Shown piece after piece: positions 8,704 through 17,441 of a stretch of 64,000 nt of DNA. The stretch's first letter is position 1; the number at the start of each line of letters is the position of its first letter. Where the stretch lies: assembly GCA_050250665.1 (NCBI GenBank), contig JBFWOF010000027.1, positions 18,958 through 82,957 of the forward strand, written 5' to 3'. The position numbers were made by a program, and so were the translations under genes. Below the pieces are notes generated by a model. The model was given only the letters and a program-made list of their open reading frames with translations, ran no database searches and was not told the origin of the DNA. This stretch comes from JADKFD01 sp050250665. GTDB taxonomy: Bacteria > Pseudomonadota > Gammaproteobacteria > Xanthomonadales > SZUA-5.

Positions 8704-8961
8704 AGCTGGAGCGGGGCTCGGTGAAGCAGGGGCGGGGCCTGGTGAAGCAAGGGCGGGGCTTGGTGAAGCAAGAGCGGGGCTGGGGGCTGGGGCGAGGACC
8801 TGGAGTCGGTTTCCAGCCACAGGAGCCATACGCTCTTGCTCAGCCGCGGACTTCCCAGGACCAGATGCATCCCAGCATCGCGCCCCAGCCCCCAGCCCCC
8901 AATCCCGCTTTTTTCGGCTAGCAGCAATACCGCCACACCCAACCAACCACACGGACGCCCC
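8704..8961. repeat. Repeat cassette between the cco operon and ccoG
   Basis: Three consecutive 21-bp units (GTGAAGCAGGGGCGGGGCCTG and variants, 8721-8783) lead into a 7-bp repeat arm. The arm 8776-8792 (GGGGCTG units) is perfectly complementary over 17 bp to 8883-8899, with about 90 bp between. Six T residues (8909-8914) follow the right arm, so the structure might act as a weak terminator between the operon and ccoG. The left arm is also found inside dnaE2 at 16884. Confidence 0.85.
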
Positions 8962-10608
8962 ATGGAAGGCAAACCGCTCCCAGTCGCACTCAAGGTCATC
9001 AGCAACGATGACGGCGCCATGTATGCGGCCCACCAGAAGATCTATCCGCGTGAGGTCGGAGGCCGTTTTCAGCGTCTGCGCAAGGCTGCGGTGTTCTGGC
9101 TGCTGGGCATGTATTACCTGTTTCCGTGGATCAACTGGGACGGACGGCAGATCGTGCTGTTCGATCTGCCAGCCCGCAAGTTCTACATCCTGGGTCTGGT
9201 GTTCTGGCCGCAGGACTTCTTTTATCTGTCGGCGCTGCTGATCGTTGCCGCGCTGAGCCTGTTCTTCTTTACTGCGCTGGCCGGCCGATTGTGGTGCGGC
9301 TTTGCCTGTCCACAGACGGTCTGGACCGAAGTCTTCCTGTGGATGGAGCGCTGGGTCGAGGGCGATCGCAATGCCCAGATGCGGCTGGACAAGGGGCCGT
9401 GGAACGCGCGCAAGCTGCGGCTCAAGGCCTTCAAGCAGTTTCTCTGGATCACCTTTGCCCTGTGGACCGGCTTTACCTTCGTCGGCTTCTTCACCCCGAT
9501 CCGCGAACTCGGCCACAGCCTGATCAGTTTTCAGCTGGGTGGCTGGGAACTGTTCTGGTTCCTGTTCTACAGCCTGGCCACCTACGGCAATGCCGGACTG
9601 CTGCGAGAGCAGGTCTGCAAGTACATGTGTCCCTACGCCCGCTTCCAGAGCGCAATGATCGACAAGGACACGCTGGTCATCACCTACGACGACGTCCGTG
9701 GTGAGCCGCGAGGAGCGCGCAAGCGGGCGGTGAGGAGTGTGGAGGAGCGGCGCAGAGCTGAAGCGCGGGACCGGGGACCCGGGACCGGGGACCCGGGAAA
9801 TGCTCCCGAAGCGCCAGGGGCTGACGAGCCATCCAGAGTAGGTGAAAGCGGCATCAGTGCGCTGATGCGAATGGCCGCTGACGCCGAGGTCCGTGGACCG
9901 GCTCTTGCGGGTCCCGGGTCCCGGGTCCCCGGTCCCGAGCAGGATTCCTCTGCTTCCAATCACAAGGCTGCCGAACCTGCGCAGCCATCCCCCACCGCCC
10001 TCGGCGACTGCATCGACTGCAAGGCCTGTGTGCTGGTCTGCCCGACCGGCATCGATATTCGTGACGGTCTGCAGTACGAGTGCATTGGTTGTGCCGCCTG
10101 CATCGATGCCTGTGACGAAGTCATGGACAAGATGGAGTATCCGCGTGGCCTGGTGCGCTACTCCACCGAACATGCGGTGCATGGTCAGCCGACCAAGATC
10201 ATCCGCAAGCGCACGGTGTTCTATGCGCTGCTGCTGACGGCGATAGTCTCGACACTGATGTACTCGCTGGCCACCCGGGTGCCGCTGCTCGTGGATGTGA
10301 TCCGCGACCGTGGCGAGCTTTACCGCGAAAACTCCGACGGCTGGATCGAAAACAGCTATCAGCTCAAGATCATGAACAAGTCCGAGCAGCCGCGACGATT
10401 CGTCGTCGAAGTGCTCGATCCGCCCGGCCTCAGTATTGTCGGTGCTACCGAGGTCGAGATCGCCGGCGGCGCCATCAACAATCTGGCGCTGACGCTCCAG
10501 GCCGAACCCGGCGCGTTCAAGGGCATGAAGCCGCTGCGCCTGCGTGTCACCGCGGCCGATGATCCCAAGGTCGAGCGTATCGAAACCAGCCGCTTCTTTG
10601 CACCCTGA
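8962..10608 (+). CDS. ccoG: Cytochrome c oxidase accessory protein CcoG (FixG/RdxA), with in-frame repeat insertion
   Basis: Membrane iron-sulfur protein needed for cbb3 biogenesis; homologues reduce Cu(II) for delivery to the oxidase. Visible features are N-terminal helices (about residues 42-62, 86-106, 160-180), the conserved GRLWCGFACPQTVWTE, and two 4Fe-4S motifs CIDCKACVLVCPTGID and CIGCAACIDACD (from residue 350), followed by a helix and a C-terminal periplasmic domain. Length is 548 instead of about 470. The extra 80 or so residues lie at about 256-345, between GEPRGARKR and LGDCIDC, which are nearly adjacent in homologues. The insertion is a 7-bp repeat cassette. ATG 8962 agrees with family N-termini. 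Confidence 0.95.
   Translation: MEGKPLPVALKVISNDDGAMYAAHQKIYPREVGGRFQRLRKAAVFWLLGMYYLFPWINWDGRQIVLFDLPARKFYILGLVFWPQDFFYLSALLIVAALSLFFFTALAGRLWCGFACPQTVWTEVFLWMERWVEGDRNAQMRLDKGPWNARKLRLKAFKQFLWITFALWTGFTFVGFFTPIRELGHSLISFQLGGWELFWFLFYSLATYGNAGLLREQVCKYMCPYARFQSAMIDKDTLVITYDDVRGEPRGARKRAVRSVEERRRAEARDRGPGTGDPGNAPEAPGADEPSRVGESGISALMRMAADAEVRGPALAGPGSRVPGPEQDSSASNHKAAEPAQPSPTALGDCIDCKACVLVCPTGIDIRDGLQYECIGCAACIDACDEVMDKMEYPRGLVRYSTEHAVHGQPTKIIRKRTVFYALLLTAIVSTLMYSLATRVPLLVDVIRDRGELYRENSDGWIENSYQLKIMNKSEQPRRFVVEVLDPPGLSIVGATEVEIAGGAINNLALTLQAEPGAFKGMKPLRLRVTAADDPKVERIETSRFFAP
9727..9996. repeat. In-frame palindromic heptamer cassette inside ccoG
   Basis: Left arm 9767-9797 consists of alternating GGGACCG and GGGACCC units; right arm 9908-9937 is the inverted form (GGGTCCC units). 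The segment 9760-9800 is identical over 41 bp to 14248-14288 in dnaE2. The reading frame stays open throughout and codes for a low-complexity Gly/Pro/Arg-rich linker. The outer limits are estimated from the family alignment in memory, not from a target-site duplication. Confidence 0.85.
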
Positions 10609-11513
10609 TCCGCGGCTTTCCTCTGGGAGCGGCCTCTGGCCGCGATCGCTTTGGTAGGTCACGTTGTCCGCAAAGCGGACTACGTGACGGCGGCCGTACG
10701 TCATCTCGAAAACCCGAACCTTCGGAGCGCTGATGCCAGAGGCAGGACGCGAAGGACACGAAGGAAAAGCAGAAAGGACGCCAAGAGAAGCGAATGCGAA
10801 TTTTCATTCGCGTGGCGTCGGATCTTTCGTGGGCGGGCTCTGCCCGCGATCAAGGCTTCCATCCAGGCCAGAAGCCATCGCGGATGAATCCGCTCCCACA
10901 GAAGGCGTGGCTCTGTGGGAGCGGCCTCTGGCCGCGATCGCTTTGGTAGGTCACGTTGTCCGCAAGGCGGACTACGTGACGGCGGCCGTACGTCGTCTCG
11001 AAAACCCGAACCTTCGGAGCGCTGATGCCAGAAGCAGGACGCGAAGGACACGAAGGAAAAGCAGAAAGGACGCCAGGAGAAGCGAATGCGAATTTTCATT
11101 CGCGCGGCGTCGGATCTTTCGTGGGCGGGCTCTGCCCGCGATCAAGGCTTCCATCCAGGCCAGAAGCCATCGCGGATGAATCCGCTCCCGCAGAAGGCGT
11201 GGCTCTGTGGGAGCGGCCTCTGGCCGCGATCGCTTTGGTAGGTCACGTTGTCCGCAAGGCGGACTACGTGACGGCGGCCGTACGTCATCTCGAAAACCCG
11301 AACCTTCGGAGCGCTGATGGCAGAAGCAGGACGCGAAGGACACGAAGGAAAAACAGAAAGGACGCGAAGGAATTCAAGAGCAATCCGATTCGGCTTTTCT
11401 CTGCGTACTCTGCGGCTCTCTGCGTTCTCCGCGTTGAAGCTTCTGGTCAGGAGCGGCCAGCAAGAATGTCGGGCCTGGATGGTCCTGCCTGGCGGTCATG
11501 GCGAACTTCAAGA
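10609..11513. repeat. 292-bp tandem duplication and associated repeats
   Basis: A 905-bp stretch without a gene. The segment beginning GGGAGCGGCCTCTGGCCGCG recurs at 10625, 10917 and 11209, an exact period of 292 bp; the third copy is lost after about 11365. Each unit contains a GGGAGCGG palindrome, a TCACGTTG/TACGTGAC palindrome, a run of ACGCGAAGGAC-type direct repeats, and a GCGGGCTCTGCCCGC palindrome. The copies differ at only a few positions. At 11395-11440 there is a reversed array of CTCTGCG units, complementary in type to the direct repeats within the 292-bp units. Confidence 0.92.
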
Positions 11514-12323
11514 CTACGACCGCCCGTCGCGCGGCTTCAGATCGCGCAGGGCCTGGACCACCTGGCGGGTCCAGAAATCCTTGTCGCCGGCGGCGGTTTC
11601 TTCCAGCAGATCCAGGCTGAAGCGACTGGTCTCCTCGATCGGCTTGCTGTTGCCGCTACGGTAATGGGCGGTCACGGCAAACTGGGTAGGTTGGTCCACG
11701 GTGCGCTCGAAGACGTGTGAGAGCACGCGGCCGTCCTGCAGGGCGTAGCTCAGCGTGAAGCCGGGCGGGATGCTGAATCCGCCCTTGGCAAACAGCGGCA
11801 GTTGCGACATCAGCTTGAGCACGTCGTCGCGTCCCCACAGCCACACCGGACGGTCCACCGACAGGCGCACGTCCTCGGCCGGACTGCGCCCGGCGTTGGT
11901 GATTTCCAGCGCCCAGCTGGAACTGCCGGTGGGCATCAGCGAGATACGCAGATAGGCGCGAGCCTGACGCTCAGCCTCCTCGCGCAGTGCCTCCGCCTGT
12001 GATTGCAGCGCCCGCTCGCTCTTTTCCTGGGCTTCGGCCTGACGCCGCATTTCCTCGCGGGTCTGCGCCATCTCCACTCGCTGCAGACGCAGTTCGTGAC
12101 GCTGCATCCAGATGGTGGACAGCAGTCCCAGAAAGGCCAGACCGGCGAACAGTGCTTCGAGAGCGCTGTAGGCCGCTTCCACCGTGTCGGCCGATACCGA
12201 GCCCATCATCGGCGGGAAGATGTAGAGCCAGCCCAGGGTGAGCAGGCACAAGGACAACGCTGCCAGTACCACGAAGACCACCGGCGAGCGTTCTTTCTTG
12301 CGGGATGATTCGATCTTGTTCAT
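11514..12323 (-). CDS. Uncharacterised membrane protein with coiled coil
   Basis: Not recognised. The 269-residue product has a short basic N-terminus (MNKIESSRKKERSP), two transmembrane segments (about residues 13-40, ending at WLYIFPPMMG, and 55-72, AYSALEALFAGLAFLGLLST), a coiled coil rich in Glu, Gln and Arg (about 75-125), and a C-terminal domain starting at AYLRISLMPTGSSSWALEI that looks like a small beta-sandwich. Such a two-helix plus coiled-coil design is common in proteins of unknown function near defence or envelope genes, but nothing here fixes a role. The start at 12323 has GGAGG 5 bp upstream; the longer frame from 12335 is less likely. Confidence 0.7.
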   Translation of the reverse strand: MNKIESSRKKERSPVVFVVLAALSLCLLTLGWLYIFPPMMGSVSADTVEAAYSALEALFAGLAFLGLLSTIWMQRHELRLQRVEMAQTREEMRRQAEAQEKSERALQSQAEALREEAERQARAYLRISLMPTGSSSWALEITNAGRSPAEDVRLSVDRPVWLWGRDDVLKLMSQLPLFAKGGFSIPPGFTLSYALQDGRVLSHVFERTVDQPTQFAVTAHYRSGNSKPIEETSRFSLDLLEETAAGDKDFWTRQVVQALRDLKPRDGRS

Positions 12324-12448
12324 GGGCGCCTCCATGCAGCTGTCGTGCCAGCCATAATATCAATGCAAATCAATGCGTTGCGATTTCTGTTTCTTGCGTC
12401 CGTCCGAATTCGGACGCGTGAGCGGACGGCCGTCGGTGCATAGGGCAG

Positions 12449-13348
12449 GTGTCGCAGATGCGTTTGCGCTGCGTTCGGCCTACGATTCGATCCGGGAAGA
12501 CATATCGGAATGCAGTCTTGAAGACGCAGACGCAACAGCAGCTCGGCATCGATCGCGTCAGCGCGAGCGGCTGCCAATCGCTGCCGGACTGGATTGCCGT
12601 GGAGGATGCGCTGGAGATTCGCCTGTCGCATCCGGCGCTGGGCGAGGGTGCGCAGACGCTGGCCATCAGCATGCGCACGCCGGGGCATGATGCGGAATTG
12701 GTGGCTGGCTATCTGTATGCCGAAGCCGTGCTCAGCGATCCGGCACAGATCGTGCAGATTGGCGCCTGCGCCGGCAACCCCAACGCCGTGCGCATCGACC
12801 TCGATGGACCCGCGCCGAATCTGCAATCGCTGCAGCGCGCCGGCACGATGAACTCCAGTTGTGGTGTCTGCGGCAAGACTACGCTGGAAGCCGTGACCGC
12901 GAGTTCGCAGTCTAGACGGGTGTCGGGTAGCAAGCGCGTCGACGCTGCCGTGCTGCGACGGTTGCCGCAAAAGCTGCGCGCGGCGCAGACGCTGTTTGCA
13001 GCCACCGGCGGCTGCCATGGCGTGGGTCTGTTTGATCTGGACGGCCGTTTGCTGGCGCTGCGCGAGGACGTGGGTCGCCACAACGCGCTCGACAAGCTGG
13101 TCGGACAGGCTTTTCTGGCAAAGACCTTGCCGTGGACCGATCAGGTGTTGCTGCTGTCCGGCCGCGCCAGCTTCGAGCTGTTGCAGAAAGCGACCATGGC
13201 CGGCGCATCGATCGTCGCCGCCGTCGGCGCGCCGTCGAGTCTGGCGGTGGAACAGGCGCAGGCGGCAGGCATCACCCTGATCGGATTTCTGGGCGAGCAT
13301 GGGTTCAATATCTACAGTGGCGCCGAGCGGGTCATGGTCGGCAGCTAG
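12449..13348 (+). CDS. fdhD: Formate dehydrogenase accessory sulfurtransferase FdhD
   Basis: FdhD carries sulfur from IscS to the molybdenum cofactor of formate dehydrogenase. The product has the family's CxxC motif in NSSCGVCGKT (Cys138 and Cys141), the segment FAATGGCHGVGLFD and the signature REDVGRHNALDKLVG. Length from ATG 12449 is 299; the first 24 residues are unlike the family and TTG 12518 (LKTQTQQQLG) may be the true start. No formate dehydrogenase or molybdopterin gene lies in the window, so its target is encoded elsewhere. A cluster of palindromes follows the gene. Confidence 0.92.
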   Translation: MSQMRLRCVRPTIRSGKTYRNAVLKTQTQQQLGIDRVSASGCQSLPDWIAVEDALEIRLSHPALGEGAQTLAISMRTPGHDAELVAGYLYAEAVLSDPAQIVQIGACAGNPNAVRIDLDGPAPNLQSLQRAGTMNSSCGVCGKTTLEAVTASSQSRRVSGSKRVDAAVLRRLPQKLRAAQTLFAATGGCHGVGLFDLDGRLLALREDVGRHNALDKLVGQAFLAKTLPWTDQVLLLSGRASFELLQKATMAGASIVAAVGAPSSLAVEQAQAAGITLIGFLGEHGFNIYSGAERVMVGS

Positions 13349-13541
13349 CACCTGCGGGGCAGGTCTTCGGCTTTTGGGGGGACTGGCGCTTCATCTTGTC
13401 ACGTAGCCCCTGCGGGGCAACGTGACCTACCGGAGCCACCGGGCGGGGTCGATGAACGGGGTATTGGCTGTGGTAGGTCACTGGCTCTGGTAGGTCACGT
13501 TGGCCGCGCAGCGGTCTACGTGACATGGGGATGGCTGGGGG
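13349..13541. repeat. Palindromic elements between fdhD and dnaE2
   Basis: Two copies of the TCACGTAG...CGTGAC palindrome type lie at 13396-13428 and 13486-13525, in the gap between the convergent ends of fdhD and dnaE2. They match the palindromes inside the 292-bp repeat at 10658 and could fold in transcripts from both genes. No gene seen. Confidence 0.8.
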
Positions 13542-16500
13542 TCAATGGAAGTCGCGCGAGCGGGTATCCAGCCCTGCGAGCAGCTCGCTCAGGTCTTCCA
13601 GTCGATGCGCCAGCACATGGGTGACGCCCTCGGCCTTCTGCAGTTCACCGACGACGCCGAGCATCTGTGATTCCAGCAACACCCGGCGCTGACGTTCGGC
13701 CAGATCGCGCCAGACGATCAGATTGAGCCAGCCGGTCTCGTCTTCCAGGGTGACGAAGGTGACCCCCGAGGCGGTGCCGGGGCGTTGCCGCAGCGTGACC
13801 AGACCTGCCACCCGCACCGGCGTGCCATGTGCCAGCGCCTGCACCTCGGCGATGCTGCGCATACGCCGTGCGCGCAGTTGCGGGCGCAGCAGTTTCAGCG
13901 GATGCGTGTCCAGGGTCAGGCCAGTGGTCTTGTAGTCGGCCAGCACGTTCTCCGCAGCCGTCGGCGGTCGCAGCACCACCTTGTCGTCAGCAATCTGGCC
14001 ACCGGCAAACAGATCCGGCATGCGTTCCACCCCGGTCACCGCCCATTGCGCCCGGTGTCGATGTCCGGCCAGCCCACGCAGTGCACCCGCCGCGCCCAGC
14101 TTTTCCAGCGTCGCCCGATCCAGCTGCGCCCGATCAGCCAGATCCTGCACGTCCCGGAACGGCGCCGCGGCGCGCGCACTGACCAGACGCTCGGCGGCAT
14201 CCTGATTGAGGCCGCGGATCGAGCGGAGGCCGAGGCGGAGGGCGGGAGAAGCGCGGGACCGGGGACCCGGGACCGGGGACCCGGGAAAAGCGGGCGTTGA
14301 GGTATCTGTGTCGTTCGCAAGACTTGAGTGTTGGGACCTTTTACCCTCACTCAAAGTTCGGGCGGTGCTTGCAGAGTCGGTAACTTCATGAGTGCCGGTC
14401 TTTGCCTCTTCCCGAGTCCCGGGTCCCGGGTCCCCGGTCCCGGCTCTTCGCGGTTCCAACCCCGCCTCCCACCCACTCACTCTTACATCTACCGGCCGCA
14501 CTTCCACGCCGTGGCGGCGGGCGTCCTGGATGATCTGGCTGACCGAGTAGAAGCCCAGCGGCTGGGCATTGAGCAGGGCGGCGGCGAAGGCGGCGGGGTG
14601 ATGGCATTTGAGCCAGGCCGAGGCGTACACCAGCAGGGCGAAGCTGGCGGCGTGGGATTCCGGGAAGCCGTAGGAGCCAAAGCCCTTGATCTGTTCGAAC
14701 ACCTGTTCGGCGAAGCCGGTCTCGTAACCGCGCTCGGTCATGCCTTCGATGATGCGCTGGCGGTAATGCTCCATGCCGCCACGACGCTTCCAGGCAGCCA
14801 TCGAACGCCGCAGCTGATCGGCCTCGCCGGGCGTGAACCCGGCGGCGACGATGGCCAGCTGCATCACCTGTTCCTGGAAGATCGGCACCCCGAGGGTGCG
14901 TTCGAAGACCTTCTTCAGGTCCTCGGAGGGATAGCTGACTTCCTCCAGCCCCTGCCGCCGACGCAGGTAGGGATGCACCATCTTGCCCTGGATCGGCCCC
15001 GGCCGAACGATCGCCACCTCGATCACCAGATCGTAGAAATTCTGCGGCTTCAGCCGCGGCAACATCGACATCTGCGCCCGCGATTCCACCTGGAACACGC
15101 CGACGGTGTCGCCAGCCTGGAGCATGGCGTAGGTTTGTGGGTCCTCTGCGGGGATGGTGCTCAAGGCGAGCAGGGGAAAAGGGGAAAGGGAAAATGGAAA
15201 AGGGGAAGGCTCGCCAGACGGGGCTTCATGGGTAGTTGATTCAGCACCGTCGCCTATAGATCCAGTCTCGCTGCTTGCCCCGTCTGGCGTCATTGCGAGC
15301 GTAGCGAAGCAATCCAGCGGCAGAGTCGCAAGTTCCTGGATTGCTTCGTCACTGCGTTCCTCGCAATGACGCAACAACGGCTCACGGCATCGGTTCATGG
15401 AAAGCGCAGCGAAACAATTCTGTGCCTCGTTGCCTTCGGAGCAAGTCTGGATTGCCGCGTCGCTTTCGCTCCTCGCAATGACGCCTTGATCAGAGGTTTG
15501 TCGAGAACAAGCGGGGATACCTCCAGGTGAAGCGGTGCCCGCTGTTGATCTCCCCTTTTCCTTTTTCCCTTTTCCTTTTTCCCCCAACGGCGCCTGCCTC
15601 AAGTTCCAGTCATTGATGAGATCCAAGCAGCGCCGTATACAACTCAACATCCCCAGCGCCAGCACGTCGACCTTGAGCAGTCCCAGGGTGTCGAGATCGT
15701 CCTTGTCCCACTGGATGATGGTGCGGTCGGGCATGGCGGCGTTCTCGACCGGCACCAGTTCGTGCAGGGGCCGTTCGGAGATCACGAAGCCGCCGACGTG
15801 CTGTGACAGATGTCGGGGGAAACCCAGCAGTTGCGAGACCAGTTTCAGCAGTTTTCTGATCTGTGGACTAGCGGGATCGAAGCCGCGTTCGGTCAGGCGT
15901 TCCTCGATGGCCGAGAAGCCGTCCCACCAGGCCAGCGAGGAGGCGATCTGGTCGACCTGATCCAGTGCCAGGCCCAGGGCTTTGCCGACATCGCGGATGG
16001 CGCTCTTGGCGCGATAGCTGGCAACGGTGGCGGTCAGGGCGGCGCGCTCGCGGCCGTATTTGGCGTAGATGTACTGGATGACCTCTTCGCGGCGTTCGTG
16101 TTCGAAATCGACGTCGATGTCTGGCGGCTCATTGCGTTCGCGCGAGATGAAGCGTTCGAACAGCAGATTGCCGCGGGCGGGATCGACTTCGGTGACACCG
16201 AGCGCGTAGCAGACTGCCGAATTGGCGGCCGAACCTCGGCCCTGGCAGAGGATCTGCTGGCTGCGGGCGAAGCGCACGATGTCGTGTACGGTGAGGAAAT
16301 AGGATTCGTACTTGAGCTCGGCAATCAGCGCCAGCTCATTCTCGATCTGCTGGCGCACCGCCGGCGTTTCCCCGCGAGGCCAGCGCTGGCGGATGCCGGC
16401 CTCGGTCGACTCGCGCAAATGATCGCTGGCGCTGCGGCCATCGGGTACCACCTCATGCGGATACTCATACCTGAGATCATTCAGAGAAAAGCGACATAAC

Positions 16501-17441
16501 TGACTGATGTAGATGGATTCTTCCAGCAGTTCCTGCGGATAGATGCGGGCCAGCGCGGGCAGCGTGCGCAAATGCCGCTCGCCGTTGGGCAGCAGCCGGT
16601 AACCGGCCTCACGAACGCTGAGGTGGTGACGCACCGCGGTCAGGACATCGTGCAGCGCGCGCCGGCCACGCTCGTGCATGTGCACATCGCCACAGGCCAC
16701 CAGCGGCATCCCGGCCGCCAGCGCCAGCGTGCGCAGCCAGTTCAGGCGAGTGGCATCGGTCGGTTGTTGGTGCAGCTCGACCGCGATCCAGGCGCGTTTG
16801 GGAAAGTGCTGGTTGATCCAGGCGGCGTCGGGGTGGTGAGTTGAAGTGAATGTGGGGGGCGGGGGGATGTTTGATGCGAACGAGCGGGGCTGGGGGCTGG
16901 GGGCTGGGGCGCGGGCTCTCGCAGCGCGACCAGATTGCAGCTTGTTGGCGTTGCCTTCTGCGCAGGTGTCGGAATCGTCCGCAGCCCGCGATTTCCCGCC
17001 CCAGCCCCCAGCCCCCAGCCCCGCCTTTTCTTCACCCCCGGTCACCCACAAGGCCACCACGCCCTCCATCACCGGTGGAAAATCCGCCCGCGTCAGCCGG
17101 TACTCGCCCTTGGTCGCGGCCCGACGGGCCTGGGTGATCAGTCGGCAGATGCCGCTGTAGCCGTCGTGATCGGTGGCCAGCAGCACCAGTTTCAGACCAC
17201 ATTCGAGACGGAATTCGCTGCCGACGATCAGCGCCAGCCCATGCTCATTGGCGGCTTCATGGGCGCGGACGATACCGGCCAGCGTGCACTCATCGGTGAT
17301 CGCCAGCGCCCGATAGCCGAGCTTGCGCGCGCGCTCGAACAGCTCCATCGCGGTCGATGCACCGCGCTGGAAACTGAAGTTCGACAGACAATGGAGTTCG
17401 GCGTAGGCGCTGGACATGGCGGCGGTATCTGGCGCCGCCAT
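13542..17441 (-). CDS. dnaE2: Error-prone DNA polymerase DnaE2 with three in-frame repeat insertions
   Basis: C-family polymerase alpha subunit used in SOS-induced translesion synthesis. It has an N-terminal PHP domain (YAELHCLSNFSFQRGAS, AITDECTLAGIVRAHEAA), the polymerase core with GRGSAANSAVCYALG and the catalytic aspartates in PPDIDVDFEHERR and LKVDVLALGML, and a C-terminal OB fold (VRVAGLVTLRQRPGTASGV). The 1299-residue length is about 250 above normal, explained by low-complexity insertions at about residues 137-204, 615-758 and 994-1067, each edged by inverted 7-bp repeats. None removes a catalytic residue. Start: ATG 17441 abuts the LexA box, so ATG 17417 (MSSAYAELH) may be the real one. 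No imuA/imuB is adjacent. Confidence 0.93.
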   Translation of the reverse strand: MAAPDTAAMSSAYAELHCLSNFSFQRGASTAMELFERARKLGYRALAITDECTLAGIVRAHEAANEHGLALIVGSEFRLECGLKLVLLATDHDGYSGICRLITQARRAATKGEYRLTRADFPPVMEGVVALWVTGGEEKAGLGAGGWGGKSRAADDSDTCAEGNANKLQSGRAARARAPAPSPQPRSFASNIPPPPTFTSTHHPDAAWINQHFPKRAWIAVELHQQPTDATRLNWLRTLALAAGMPLVACGDVHMHERGRRALHDVLTAVRHHLSVREAGYRLLPNGERHLRTLPALARIYPQELLEESIYISQLCRFSLNDLRYEYPHEVVPDGRSASDHLRESTEAGIRQRWPRGETPAVRQQIENELALIAELKYESYFLTVHDIVRFARSQQILCQGRGSAANSAVCYALGVTEVDPARGNLLFERFISRERNEPPDIDVDFEHERREEVIQYIYAKYGRERAALTATVASYRAKSAIRDVGKALGLALDQVDQIASSLAWWDGFSAIEERLTERGFDPASPQIRKLLKLVSQLLGFPRHLSQHVGGFVISERPLHELVPVENAAMPDRTIIQWDKDDLDTLGLLKVDVLALGMLSCIRRCLDLINDWNLRQAPLGEKGKGKKEKGRSTAGTASPGGIPACSRQTSDQGVIARSESDAAIQTCSEGNEAQNCFAALSMNRCREPLLRHCEERSDEAIQELATLPLDCFATLAMTPDGASSETGSIGDGAESTTHEAPSGEPSPFPFSLSPFPLLALSTIPAEDPQTYAMLQAGDTVGVFQVESRAQMSMLPRLKPQNFYDLVIEVAIVRPGPIQGKMVHPYLRRRQGLEEVSYPSEDLKKVFERTLGVPIFQEQVMQLAIVAAGFTPGEADQLRRSMAAWKRRGGMEHYRQRIIEGMTERGYETGFAEQVFEQIKGFGSYGFPESHAASFALLVYASAWLKCHHPAAFAAALLNAQPLGFYSVSQIIQDARRHGVEVRPVDVRVSGWEAGLEPRRAGTGDPGPGTREEAKTGTHEVTDSASTARTLSEGKRSQHSSLANDTDTSTPAFPGSPVPGPRSRASPALRLGLRSIRGLNQDAAERLVSARAAAPFRDVQDLADRAQLDRATLEKLGAAGALRGLAGHRHRAQWAVTGVERMPDLFAGGQIADDKVVLRPPTAAENVLADYKTTGLTLDTHPLKLLRPQLRARRMRSIAEVQALAHGTPVRVAGLVTLRQRPGTASGVTFVTLEDETGWLNLIVWRDLAERQRRVLLESQMLGVVGELQKAEGVTHVLAHRLEDLSELLAGLDTRSRDFH
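14240..14462. repeat. In-frame heptamer cassette 3 in dnaE2
   Basis: Arms 14255-14285 (GGGACCG/GGGACCC units) and 14411-14442 (inverted, GGGTCCC units). The left end is identical over 41 bp with the cassette in ccoG, while the central part differs completely. It lies between the DnaE2 segments VRVSGWEAGLE and ALRLGLRSIRGL, which are close neighbours in homologues. Confidence 0.88.
15168..15600. repeat. In-frame composite cassette 2 in dnaE2
   Basis: Arms 15173-15209 (GGGGAAA-type heptamers) and 15551-15584 (CCTTTTC-type heptamers) are inverted. Between them lie two further palindromes of the GTCATTGCGAGC family (15290-15371 and about 15398-15482), so elements are nested. About 144 codons are added, still in frame, between DLINDWNLRQ and LSTIPAEDP of DnaE2. 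A right-type arm of the same family sits upstream of ligA at 41963-41997. Confidence 0.88.
16830..17033. repeat. In-frame heptamer cassette 1 in dnaE2
   Basis: Arms 16884-16910 (GGGGCTG units) and 16996-17024 (CCCCAGC units) are inverted; the left arm shares its sequence with 8773-8792 upstream of ccoG. It codes for about 68 Gly/Ala/Pro-rich residues within the PHP domain of DnaE2, between VVALWVTGG and AWINQHFPKRAW. Confidence 0.88.

Noticed and set aside
8883..8914. Strong intrinsic terminator before ccoG
   Set aside because: A 17-bp stem and six T residues exist, but the loop of about 90 bp makes efficient termination doubtful, so it was kept only as part of the repeat entry.
8350..10704. 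Open frame of 784 codons on the minus strand
   Set aside because: It is the complement of ccoP, the small cco membrane gene and ccoG, which are clearly real. High GC content keeps antisense frames open.
10609..11513. Proteins encoded by the 292-bp repeat (several overlapping open frames)
   Set aside because: The frames consist only of repeat sequence, exist on both strands, and lack start signals or similarity to known families.
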